A DNA stretch of 11,944 nucleotides from Tannerella sp. (GTDB lineage: Bacteria; Bacteroidota; Bacteroidia; Bacteroidales; Tannerellaceae). Below the pieces are notes generated by a model. That model was not told the origin of the DNA. It saw only the letters and a program-made list of their open reading frames with translations, and searched no databases. Made by a program: the position numbers and the translations under genes. The stretch lies in contig JAISGW010000007.1 in NCBI GenBank assembly GCA_031262895.1, forward strand, positions 1 to 11,944. The letters run 5' to 3'. Below, piece after piece: positions 1 to 6,597 of this stretch (position 1 is its first letter; each line of letters starts with the position of its first letter).

Positions 1-1
1 T

Positions 2-9
2 TAACTTTG
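2..9 (+). promoter_or_regulatory. Probable Bacteroidetes -7 promoter box for ffh-folD
   Basis: TAACTTTG matches the Bacteroidetes sigma-ABfr -7 consensus TAnnTTTG exactly. It lies 35 nt before the ffh ATG, so the leader would be short. The -33 TTTG element would fall outside the window, so only half of the promoter can be judged. The same 8-mer recurs at 4758-4765 upstream of another gene start. Confidence 0.55.
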
Positions 10-44
10 GGCAAAAAATAAACAGGAAACAAATTCATTGATAC

Positions 45-1370
45 ATGTTTGAAAATTTAAGCGAGAGGTTGGAGCGTTCCTTCAAATTGTTGAAAGGGGA
101 AGGACGCATCACCGAAATAAATGTGGCCGAAACCTTGAAGGATGTACGCAAAGCCCTGCTTGATGCCGATGTCAATTACAAAGTGGCCAAACAGTTTACT
201 GACAAGGTAAAGGAAAAGGCACTCGGACAACAAGTGCTCACGGCCGTGAAGCCGGGGCAGCTCATGGTGAAAATCGTACACGACGAGTTGGCCCAGTTGA
301 TGGGCGGCACGGCCATTGACGTCAATTTGAAAGGACTACCGGCCGTGATACTTATGTCGGGCTTGCAGGGTTCCGGCAAGACTACCTTTTCGGGTAAGCT
401 GGCCCTGATGTTCAAATCGAAAAGAGGGAAAAATCCCTTGCTGGCAGCTTGCGACGTGTATCGTCCGGCAGCCATCGAACAGTTGTGCGTTTTGGGCGAA
501 CAAATCGGTGTGCCCGTCTATTCGGAGTCGGAGAACAAGAATCCGGTGGCCATTGCGCAGCATGCCATCAGGGAGGCCCGTCAGAAAGGCTGCGACCTGG
601 TCATCGTCGACACGGCCGGCCGTTTGGCCATTGACGAGCAGATGATGCAGGAAATCACCGCTATTAAGAAAAGCATCCAACCCTCGGAGACCCTTTTCGT
701 GGTCGACGCCATGACCGGTCAGGATGCTGTCAATACGGCTAAGGAATTTAACGAACGCCTTGACTTCGACGGCGTGGTGCTCACCAAACTTGACGGCGAT
801 ACCCGCGGCGGTGCCGCCCTTTCCATCCGTACGGTGGTCGACAAGCCCATCAAATTCATCGGCACCGGGGAGAAAATGGAAGCCCTTGATGTCTTCCACC
901 CCGAACGCATGGCCGACCGTATCCTCGGCATGGGCGATATCGTGTCCTTAGTCGAACGTGCCCAAGAGCAGTTTGACGAGGAAGAGGCCAAACGCCTGCA
1001 AAAGAAAATCCAGAAGAACCAATTCGACTTCAACGACTTTCTCAAGCAAATCCAACAAATAAAAAAGATGGGCAACCTCAAAGACTTGGCTTCCATGATA
1101 CCGGGTGTCGGCAAGGCCATCAAAGACGTCGACATTGACGAGAACGCCTTCAAGAGCACTGAAGCCATCATATATTCCATGACTCCTTCCGAACGTAGCA
1201 ACCCCGGCATATTGAACGGCTCGCGCCGCCAACGCATTGCCACGGGCAGCGGTACCAGCGTGCAGGAAGTGAACAAGCTCATCAAACAGTTCGACGAAGC
1301 CCGCAAAATGATGCGGGCGGTCGCCTCCATGAAGCCGGGCTCCAAACGGATGCCCTCATTTAAAAGATAA
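45..1370 (+). CDS. ffh: Signal recognition particle protein Ffh (SRP54 GTPase)
   Basis: This is the protein subunit of the bacterial signal recognition particle. It binds 4.5S RNA and signal sequences of nascent membrane proteins and docks with FtsY to deliver ribosomes to the membrane. The 441-residue length fits the family. The N domain covers about residues 1-90. The G domain carries the P-loop GLQGSGKTT (106-114), DVYRPAA (137-143), the DTAGR switch (189-193) and TKLDGDTRGG (247-256), the guanine-specificity and closing loops. The M domain (about 300-432) is rich in Met, Lys and Gln and contains the RNA-binding helix-turn-helix around NGSRRQRIATGSG (391-403). The start is the first ATG after the promoter and gives the canonical MFENLSERL beginning. 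The stop lies 7 nt before folD, suggesting co-transcription. Nothing looks truncated. The assignment is essentially certain. Confidence 0.98.
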   Translation: MFENLSERLERSFKLLKGEGRITEINVAETLKDVRKALLDADVNYKVAKQFTDKVKEKALGQQVLTAVKPGQLMVKIVHDELAQLMGGTAIDVNLKGLPAVILMSGLQGSGKTTFSGKLALMFKSKRGKNPLLAACDVYRPAAIEQLCVLGEQIGVPVYSESENKNPVAIAQHAIREARQKGCDLVIVDTAGRLAIDEQMMQEITAIKKSIQPSETLFVVDAMTGQDAVNTAKEFNERLDFDGVVLTKLDGDTRGGAALSIRTVVDKPIKFIGTGEKMEALDVFHPERMADRILGMGDIVSLVERAQEQFDEEEAKRLQKKIQKNQFDFNDFLKQIQQIKKMGNLKDLASMIPGVGKAIKDVDIDENAFKSTEAIIYSMTPSERSNPGILNGSRRQRIATGSGTSVQEVNKLIKQFDEARKMMRAVASMKPGSKRMPSFKR

Positions 1371-1377
1371 TGAAACG

Positions 1378-2259
1378 ATGCAATTAATCGATGGAAAGGC
1401 CGTTGCCGCCCAAATGAAGGCGGAAATGGCGGAAGAAGTAAAACAAATCGTTGCGGCCGGAGGGAAAGTACCCCATCTGGCTGCTGTTTTGGTGGGTCAC
1501 GACGGGGGTAGTGAAACCTACGTGGCCAACAAAGTACGCACTTGCGGTGAACTGGGATTCAAGTCATCGCTCATCCGTTATGAAGAAGATGTTACCGAAG
1601 AAGAACTCCTTGCCTGCGTGGACCGCCTCAATAAGGACGCCGACGTGGACGGCTTCATCGTGCAACTCCCCTTGCCTAAACATATTTCGGCCCAGAAAAT
1701 CATAGAGGCCATAGATTTCCATAAAGACGTGGACGGTTTTCATCCCATCAATGTGGGGCGCATGTCCATCGGCTTGCCTTGCTTCGTGTCGGCCACTCCG
1801 GCCGGCATCGTGGAGCTTTTCCGCCGTTACAACATCCCGACGCGGGGAAAGCATTGCGTGGTTTTGGGCCGCAGCAATATCGTGGGCAAGCCTATGGCCA
1901 TGCTGATGATGCAAAAGACGGAACCTGGCGACTGTACCGTGACTGTCTGCCACAGCCGTTCGGAAAACCTGAGAGAGATGTGCCTTTCGGCTGATATTAT
2001 TATTGTCGCCCTCGGTGTGCCGGAGTTCTTGAAAGGTGACATGGTGAAAGACGGCGTTGTGGTCATTGACGTGGGTACGACGCGCCTGCCCAGCAGCACG
2101 ACTAAAAGCGGCTTCAAGTTGACGGGCGACGTGAAATTCGACGAGGTAGCGCCCAAATGTTCTTACATAACTCCCGTACCCGGAGGCGTGGGACCGATGA
2201 CGATAGTCTCTTTAATGCACAACACGCTGCTGGCCGCCACGCACGCCATTTATCCTTAA
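1378..2259 (+). CDS. folD: Bifunctional methylene-THF dehydrogenase / methenyl-THF cyclohydrolase FolD
   Basis: FolD interconverts 5,10-methylene-, methenyl- and 10-formyl-tetrahydrofolate with NADP(H), supplying one-carbon units for purines and formyl-methionine in the cytoplasm. The 293 residues match the usual length. Visible signatures are the active-site YxxxK pair (Tyr48, Lys52), DGFIVQLPLP (91-100), KDVDGF (116-121), the Rossmann loop GRSNIVGKP (164-172) and the C-terminal TPVPGGVGPMT (265-275). The start at 1378 gives MQLIDGKAVA, a standard FolD N-terminus. No good Shine-Dalgarno is visible, and only 7 nt separate it from the ffh stop, so it probably depends on the ffh promoter and may be translationally coupled. 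Its TAA overlaps the stop codon of the convergent nadE gene, leaving no intergenic DNA for a terminator. Confidence 0.98.
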   Translation: MQLIDGKAVAAQMKAEMAEEVKQIVAAGGKVPHLAAVLVGHDGGSETYVANKVRTCGELGFKSSLIRYEEDVTEEELLACVDRLNKDADVDGFIVQLPLPKHISAQKIIEAIDFHKDVDGFHPINVGRMSIGLPCFVSATPAGIVELFRRYNIPTRGKHCVVLGRSNIVGKPMAMLMMQKTEPGDCTVTVCHSRSENLREMCLSADIIIVALGVPEFLKGDMVKDGVVVIDVGTTRLPSSTTKSGFKLTGDVKFDEVAPKCSYITPVPGGVGPMTIVSLMHNTLLAATHAIYP

Positions 2260-4172
2260 AGGTCTTCGAGCCAAAGGCGGGCGGAAGCGTCGCTGGGCAT
2301 TCTCCAATCGCTTCTGGGTGAAAGGCTGACGGAACCTACCTTAGGCCCGTCGGGCAGGCAGGAACGTTTGAACTGCTGGCTGAAGAACCTGCGGAAGAAA
2401 TTGCGCAGCCATTTGTCGATTTCTTCTTTACTGTATTTACCATCAAAGGCGAGCCGGGCCAGCTCGCCTATTTTTTTAGGTTTTGCGCCGAAACGCAGAA
2501 AATGATAAAGGAAAAAGTCGTGTAGTTCATAAGGGCCGACCAAGTCTTCCGTCTTTTGCGCGATGCGGCCTTCCGCGTCAGCAGGAATGAGTTCCGGACT
2601 GATGGGTGTGTCGGCTATGTCAAGAAGTGTGGCGCGCGAAGCCGCGTCGGCCTTATTGTGGGCAGCCCATTCCACTAATGAGCGGACCAGCGTCTTGGGA
2701 ATACTTGTGTTCACACCGTACATGGAGATGTGGTCTCCGTTATAGGTGGCCCAGCCGAGCGCCAGTTCAGACAGGTCGCCGGTGCCGACGACCAAGCCGT
2801 TTTCTTTGTTGGCCAAATCCATCAGCACCTGCGTACGTTCGCGGGCTTGACTGTTTTCGTAGGTCACATCGTGCAAGTCGGGGTCTTGCTTTATGTCTTT
2901 GAAATGCTGCAGGCAGGCTTCACGTATGGATATTTCGCGCAGGCTGACTCCTAACGAGCGGATGAGCGAAAGGGCGTTGGTGTAGGTGCGCCGCGTAGTA
3001 CCGAAGCCGGGCATGGTGACGCCGAGAATTTGCTGTCGGGGCATCTTCAAGGTATCGAAGGCCAGCGCCGTCACCAATAGGGCAAGGGTGGAATCCAAGC
3101 CACCGGATATGCCGATGACGGCCGTGGCCGCATGGATGTGTTCAATGCGTTTGGCCAGGCCGCAGACTTGTATATGAAAAATTTCTTCGCATCTCTCGGC
3201 CAAAGCTGCGCCCGAAGGGACGAAGGGTAGCGGGTCTATCTTCCGTATGGGTTTGACCTGCTTGCGTTCCGGTAAAGAGAAAGGTATGCGTCGTACACCT
3301 GTCGGGGCGAAGGCGCTCAGCCCTTGCGTGAAATTGGGATTCAGGCGACGATCGTGTTGTAGGTTTTGCAAGTCGACTTCGGCGACGGTCAACTGTCCTT
3401 CCCTTTGGAAACGGGCCGATTCGGCGAGCAGGGCGCCGTTCTCGGCAATGATTCCGCCGCCTGAAAAGACCAGGTCGGTGCTGGACTCTCCACAGCCGGC
3501 CGTGGCATAAACGTAAGCCGCCAGGCAACGTGCCGACTGCTGGGTTATCAATTGCCTGCGGTAAGCTTGTTTGCCGGTCAGCTCATTGCTCGCGGAAAGG
3601 TTGAAGAGAAGGTTTGCCCCTTCCATGGCCAGGATGGAACTGGGAGGTACGGGCATCCAGAGGTCTTCGCAGATTTCAAGACCGACAATGGCTTCGCCCG
3701 CCGTGAACAGCATGCGGGAAGACAGCGGATAACTTTTTCCGCCGATGAGGATGGATTCTTCCCGCAACTCGGATGCGGGACTGAACCAACGTCTTTCTTG
3801 AAATTCCTTATAATTTGGCAAGTAGGATTTGGGTACTACGCCTAAAATCTGCCCTTTTTGGAAAGCGACGGCCGCGTTGACCAAGCGGTCACCCAAGCGG
3901 AGCGGCGCCCCGACCAAGGCAAAAATATCCGTGTCGGCCGTGTTGCGTATCAGTTCCAACAATGCTTTCTCGGCTCCGTCCAATAAAGTCTGCGAGGAGA
4001 AAAGGTCGAGGCAAGTGTAAGCTGTCACCGACAATTCGGGAAAGCAGAGCAATTGCACATTCTCCGTTACGGCTTGACGCAGCATTTCTTCCATACGGCT
4101 TACGTTGCCTTCGCAATCGGCCACTTCTACGCGTGGCGTTGCGGCGGCCACGCGTACAAACCCATCTATCAT
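2256..4172 (-). CDS. nadE: Glutamine-dependent NAD+ synthetase NadE (glutaminase-synthetase fusion)
   Basis: This enzyme makes NAD+ from nicotinic acid adenine dinucleotide and ATP, using ammonia released from glutamine by its own N-terminal domain. Residues about 1-290 form a nitrilase-fold glutaminase with the apparent triad Glu46 (FPELSVT), Lys115 (VPKSYLPNY) and Cys168 (GLEICEDLW). Residues about 325-600 form the synthetase, with the ATP-pyrophosphatase loop SGGLDS (356-361) and GTGDLSE (463-469). At 638 residues it fits the long two-domain class. I chose the ATG at 4172 over an in-frame ATG at 4256. It is preceded by AAAGGA with a 6-nt spacer and by a -7 box at 4194-4201, and it begins with the typical GFVRVAAATP. 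The 28 extra upstream residues are low-complexity and overlap that promoter. It converges on folD with overlapping stops. Free ammonia may also serve as substrate, as in the family. Confidence 0.97.
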   Translation of the reverse strand: MIDGFVRVAAATPRVEVADCEGNVSRMEEMLRQAVTENVQLLCFPELSVTAYTCLDLFSSQTLLDGAEKALLELIRNTADTDIFALVGAPLRLGDRLVNAAVAFQKGQILGVVPKSYLPNYKEFQERRWFSPASELREESILIGGKSYPLSSRMLFTAGEAIVGLEICEDLWMPVPPSSILAMEGANLLFNLSASNELTGKQAYRRQLITQQSARCLAAYVYATAGCGESSTDLVFSGGGIIAENGALLAESARFQREGQLTVAEVDLQNLQHDRRLNPNFTQGLSAFAPTGVRRIPFSLPERKQVKPIRKIDPLPFVPSGAALAERCEEIFHIQVCGLAKRIEHIHAATAVIGISGGLDSTLALLVTALAFDTLKMPRQQILGVTMPGFGTTRRTYTNALSLIRSLGVSLREISIREACLQHFKDIKQDPDLHDVTYENSQARERTQVLMDLANKENGLVVGTGDLSELALGWATYNGDHISMYGVNTSIPKTLVRSLVEWAAHNKADAASRATLLDIADTPISPELIPADAEGRIAQKTEDLVGPYELHDFFLYHFLRFGAKPKKIGELARLAFDGKYSKEEIDKWLRNFFRRFFSQQFKRSCLPDGPKVGSVSLSPRSDWRMPSDASARLWLEDL

Positions 4173-4178
4173 GTTAAG

Positions 4179-4184
4179 TCCTTT
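4179..4184 (-). promoter_or_regulatory. Shine-Dalgarno-like site deciding the nadE start
   Basis: On the minus strand AAAGGA ends 6 nt before the ATG at 4172. Such sites are scarce in Bacteroidetes and none of the other starts in this window has one as good, so it supports 4172 over the ATG at 4256. Confidence 0.55.
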
Positions 4185-4193
4185 TTTGAGCTG

Positions 4194-4201
4194 CAAACTT
4201 A
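4194..4201 (-). promoter_or_regulatory. Probable -7 promoter box for nadE
   Basis: The minus strand reads TAAGTTTG, an exact match to TAnnTTTG, 21 nt before the chosen nadE ATG. No convincing -33 TTTG occurs 19-21 nt further upstream. It implies that nadE can be transcribed separately from the small gene upstream and that the leader is very short. Confidence 0.5.
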
Positions 4202-4240
4202 ACGATAAGTTATGATATGCGTTGCGTGGCCGCCGTTGTC

Positions 4241-4270
4241 GGACTTGAGAAAACAAGTCCCGCCTTTTTT
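4241..4270. terminator. Hairpin with a T-run on the plus strand
   Basis: GGACTTG (4241-4247) and CAAGTCC (4254-4260) form a perfect 7-bp stem with a 6-nt loop. On the plus strand CGCC and then six T (4265-4270) follow, which resembles a weak intrinsic terminator. On the minus strand the hairpin lies just after the stop of the 114-residue protein but has no T-run behind it. It could end plus-strand antisense transcription coming through nadE, or stabilise the 3' end of the minus-strand gene. Direction is uncertain. Confidence 0.4.
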
Positions 4271-4613
4271 AGCGTATGGATAAATCTGTTTTGAAGGTGT
4301 CGCCTTTTGTGGGCGTGAGGGTGGGGAATGGCTTGTGGCGAAATAGTTCCCCTTGCGGGCCGATGTATTCGCAGGCGACATGTTCGCCGTTTTGGAAAAT
4401 CCTGTAGTTCTGCGAATCATGGTTGGGCTTGATGTGAATCTCTGCTTTCCAAATATCAATAATGGTGGCCGGGCTTTTATCGGTGGCGGAACAGGGAAGC
4501 GTAATTCGCTTCATGCCGCATCGATCTTCTTTTACTTCGGGTTGCCATTTGCTGGAGAGCACTTCAGCTACAATGTCGGTCAGTTGTTCTTTAATGTCGA
4601 ATTGAATTTTCAT
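4269..4613 (-). CDS. Small unrecognised protein (114 residues)
   Basis: I do not recognise this family. The reading frame is open for 114 codons from ATG to TAA and uses the same mix of codons as its neighbours. The product is soluble-looking, with no signal peptide or membrane segment. Predicted by eye, an N-terminal amphipathic helix (about 4-20, MKIQFDIKEQLTDIVAEVLS) is followed by strand-rich sequence with three Cys residues (33, 41, 80), and a polar C-terminal tail containing repeated Thr-Pro. It sits 97 bp upstream of nadE on the same strand, but nadE appears to have its own promoter in that gap, so a shared role is not implied. No -7 box matching TAnnTTTG is visible upstream, and the translation-start context is weak. 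Overlapping ORFs on the plus strand and in another minus frame are less protein-like. It is probably a real gene of unknown function. Confidence 0.6.
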   Translation of the reverse strand: MKIQFDIKEQLTDIVAEVLSSKWQPEVKEDRCGMKRITLPCSATDKSPATIIDIWKAEIHIKPNHDSQNYRIFQNGEHVACEYIGPQGELFRHKPFPTLTPTKGDTFKTDLSIR

Positions 4614-4730
4614 TTTGTCTGCCTATCCGGGCATAGGGCTTGTTCTTTCATCACCGGAGGTTTTTTTCTTCGTGGTTTAGAACGGCACTTTTTCATCTCT
4701 CTCATTAGATATAACAAATGATGGAAGCTT

Positions 4731-4765
4731 TTTGTTCACAGTAAATGGATTTTTTAATAACTTTG
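4731..4765 (+). promoter_or_regulatory. Probable promoter for the Dabb/beta-helix pair
   Basis: TAACTTTG at 4758-4765 fits the -7 consensus TAnnTTTG exactly. A TTTG at 4731-4734 could be the -33 element, but the 23-nt spacing is longer than the usual 19-21. The surrounding 4620-4790 stretch is clearly AT-rich. The start codon lies 20 nt beyond the box, so the leader is very short. The rest of the 172-bp divergent gap shows no other signal that I can support. Confidence 0.55.
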
Positions 4766-4785
4766 CCCTATAAAAATGGTTAACA

Positions 4786-5088
4786 ATGGTAAGACACATC
4801 GTATTATTCCAATTAAAAGCCTTTCCCTCTGCTGCTGAAAAGCAGGCAAAAATGCAGGAAATGAAGGAGGCTTTGGAAGCTTTGACCAAGGATATTCCTT
4901 TCTTGCGCGCTATCCGGGTGGATTTCAACATCAATCCCGACGAGGTTTTTGACGTGATATTGACGGCCGATTTGGATTCCTTGGCCGACGTGAAGGCTTA
5001 TTCCGCGCATTCTGCCCATCAGGCGGTATTAAAGAACATCATTGCCCCCATCAAGGTGGGGCGTGCCTGCGTGGATTTTGTGGTCTGA
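4786..5088 (+). CDS. Dabb-family (stress-responsive alpha/beta-barrel) protein
   Basis: The 100-residue protein begins MVRHIVLFQLK and ends HQAVLKNIIAPIKVGRACVDFVV, the two hallmark ends of the Dabb domain, a small ferredoxin-like alpha/beta fold that dimerises into a barrel. The usual YxxHPxH motif is present as Tyr72, His75 and His78, with Ser76 in the Pro place. A long amphipathic helix (about 15-37) and the central VDFNINPDEVFDVILTADL strand pair fit the fold. Known relatives include plant stress-induced proteins and polyketide cyclases; most bacterial members have no assigned activity, so no reaction can be given here. No signal peptide, so it is cytoplasmic. It has its own promoter box 20 nt upstream and is followed after 34 nt by a secreted protein, probably in the same transcript. 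The family call is firm and the function is unknown. Confidence 0.92.
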   Translation: MVRHIVLFQLKAFPSAAEKQAKMQEMKEALEALTKDIPFLRAIRVDFNINPDEVFDVILTADLDSLADVKAYSAHSAHQAVLKNIIAPIKVGRACVDFVV

Positions 5089-5122
5089 ATGGTTTATTGT
5101 GCGTGTAAAAGCAGAAACTCAA

Positions 5123-6478
5123 ATGAAAATCAAACAAAGATTATTCTTATTAGCGGCGATTCTTCCTCTTGCTTTGGCGGGCGAAGCCGCGACGACGACG
5201 AATTATTATTATTATGTGAAGCAGGGCGCAAACGGGAATGGTTCCTCTTGGAAAGACGCCTCGGGCAATCTGCAGGCTATGATTGATGCGGCATATACCG
5301 TGGGCGGCGGGCAAGTCTGGGTTTGGAAGGGAACTTATTTGCCATCCCAGAGTCTTTCCGCTGACGCCCGTGACAAGGCTTTCCTGTTGAAGGACAATGT
5401 CGAAATCTATGGCGGTTTCACGAAGGAAGTCATTCCCGACGAAACCGGGGGCTTAGCGCCTGCCTTCGGTTTTGGTAGCCGTTCGGGCAAATCTGTCCTT
5501 TCGGGTGACTTGGGCGCTTCCTCCTGTTTTCACGTGGTGGTTGCTGCCGGACTTAACAAAGCGCGCCTTGACGGCTTCACGATTACCTCGGGCAATGCCG
5601 AAGGAACGGGAAGCACGGAGCTTAAGGCTTATATGATAGCTCAAGGATGTGGTGGCGGCCTTTACGTGACTGAACCTTTTAACGGTTTATTGCTTAGCGA
5701 CCTTACCATAAGTGGAAACACGGCCGGAAAGGGAGGTGGTATTTATATGGAAAAAGGGAGTAAGGCGCAAAAGGCTGTTTTGGCCAATATGCTCGTCTGT
5801 GACAATTCGGCGCTTGAACAAGGCGGCGGCCTGTATGTCGTGAATGCTTCGCCTTATCTGGTAAATATGACCGTTACGGCCAACACGGCGGCGGCAGGCG
5901 GCGGAATATCCGTTGAAGCCAATCAGACATCTTTTGCTTCTCCTTCGCTTTTGAATACCCTCGTTTACGGGAATCAGGCGAAAGGGAACCGGCAGATGGA
6001 TATGTCGGCAGCAGGCGGCGCTTCCTGGAATGCTGTAAATTCTTTGACGGGCGTGGACCCGAAATTCGGTGCCGGATATGTGCTGACAGCGGGCAGTCCG
6101 GCTATTGATGCGGGCGAAACGCAAGTTTATACCGCCCTCGGACTTTCCGTTCCGACGACCGACTTGGGAGGTAATTCCCGCGTTAGCGGCTCGTCCATTG
6201 ACCTTGGCGCCTTTGAATATGCCGCTACCGTTAATGCCCCTTCAGTGCCGAAAGCCTCGAAAGTTTTGGATGCTCCCTTGCAAGCCACGGTCGGCAGCGA
6301 AGGTTTGCTTATACGCGGCCTTCAGCCGGGCACGATGCTATACATATATAATATGTCTGGGCAATTGCTTTACCAGGCACGCGTCAGCGGGGAAACCCAA
6401 AACATCACCTCCTTACAAGGCGGTGCAGTGTATATTGTGTCTAATGAGGGCCGGCGTGTGAAGACGCTTGCTGAATAG
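5123..6478 (+). CDS. Secreted parallel beta-helix protein with choice-of-anchor Q motif and C-terminal sorting-like domain
   Basis: The ATG at 5123 gives a clean signal peptide (MKIKQR, hydrophobic LFLLAAILPLALA, cleavage near residue 19-23). An in-frame ATG at 5042 would bury it and overlap the Dabb gene. Residues about 28-300 look like a right-handed beta-helix: GGGLY/GGGIY/GGGLY/GGGIS turns recur at 177, 204, 234 and 259 together with NTA/NSA and TVTANT-type strands, as in Pmp-like and pectate-lyase-like proteins. Then come SPAIDAG (325-331) and DLGGNSRVSGSSIDLGAFEY (347-366), the choice-of-anchor Q signature. The last 70 residues (IRGLQPGTMLYIYNMSGQLL, then GGAVYIVSNEGRRVKTL) resemble a DUF6383 or type IX secretion C-terminal domain, which would put it on the cell surface or outside. 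No catalytic residues are identifiable; it may bind or cleave glycans, or be an adhesin. It is probably co-transcribed with the Dabb gene. Confidence 0.88.
   Translation: MKIKQRLFLLAAILPLALAGEAATTTNYYYYVKQGANGNGSSWKDASGNLQAMIDAAYTVGGGQVWVWKGTYLPSQSLSADARDKAFLLKDNVEIYGGFTKEVIPDETGGLAPAFGFGSRSGKSVLSGDLGASSCFHVVVAAGLNKARLDGFTITSGNAEGTGSTELKAYMIAQGCGGGLYVTEPFNGLLLSDLTISGNTAGKGGGIYMEKGSKAQKAVLANMLVCDNSALEQGGGLYVVNASPYLVNMTVTANTAAAGGGISVEANQTSFASPSLLNTLVYGNQAKGNRQMDMSAAGGASWNAVNSLTGVDPKFGAGYVLTAGSPAIDAGETQVYTALGLSVPTTDLGGNSRVSGSSIDLGAFEYAATVNAPSVPKASKVLDAPLQATVGSEGLLIRGLQPGTMLYIYNMSGQLLYQARVSGETQNITSLQGGAVYIVSNEGRRVKTLAE
5192..5215 (+). repeat. Two adjacent in-frame triplet repeats just after the signal peptide
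   Basis: Three ACG codons (5192-5200), one AAT, then four TAT codons (5204-5215) encode Thr3-Asn-Tyr4 at residues 24-31 of the secreted beta-helix protein. Repeat-length change would add or remove residues without shifting the frame. Confidence 0.7.
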
Positions 6479-6528
6479 GAAACTTTCATCGAATAAAATG
6501 TTAGCCTGAATTAGTAAGAAACGCCAAG

Positions 6529-6568
6529 CGGCCGGCTGTCCGATTTCAATTAGGGGGACGGCCGGCCG
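6529..6568. terminator. GC-rich bidirectional terminator hairpin
   Basis: The left arm CGGCCGGCTGTCC (6529-6541) pairs with GGACGGCCGGCCG (6556-6568) over 13 positions around a 14-nt loop. One pair (6537 with 6560) is G-U in plus-strand RNA but A-C in minus-strand RNA, so the hairpin is stronger for the plus-strand beta-helix gene. An AT-rich tract, ATATTTTATAAT, follows on the plus side; on the minus side the next bases are only moderately T-rich. It lies 50 nt after the beta-helix stop and 30 nt after the stop of the convergent transferase gene, between two tail-to-tail genes. Confidence 0.85.
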
Positions 6569-6597
6569 ATATTTTATAATCAATTTTCTCTTTTGCC

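Noticed and set aside
719..1345. A 208-codon antisense frame inside ffh.
   Set aside because: Its Ser/Arg/Met-rich composition is typical of the complement of a coding frame, and ffh is unambiguous here.
4173..4256. An upstream in-frame ATG would add 28 residues to NadE.
   Set aside because: The extension is rich in Gln, Arg and Leu, does not fit the family N-terminus, and overlaps a -7 box and a Shine-Dalgarno-like site that point to the ATG at 4172.
4353..4721. A 122-codon plus-strand frame opposite the small unknown gene.
   Set aside because: The Phe- and Cys-rich composition looks like a shadow, and it runs through the AT-rich promoter region.
5042..5122. An upstream in-frame ATG would add 27 residues to the beta-helix protein.
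   Set aside because: It lies inside the Dabb gene and would hide a clear signal peptide that starts at 5123.
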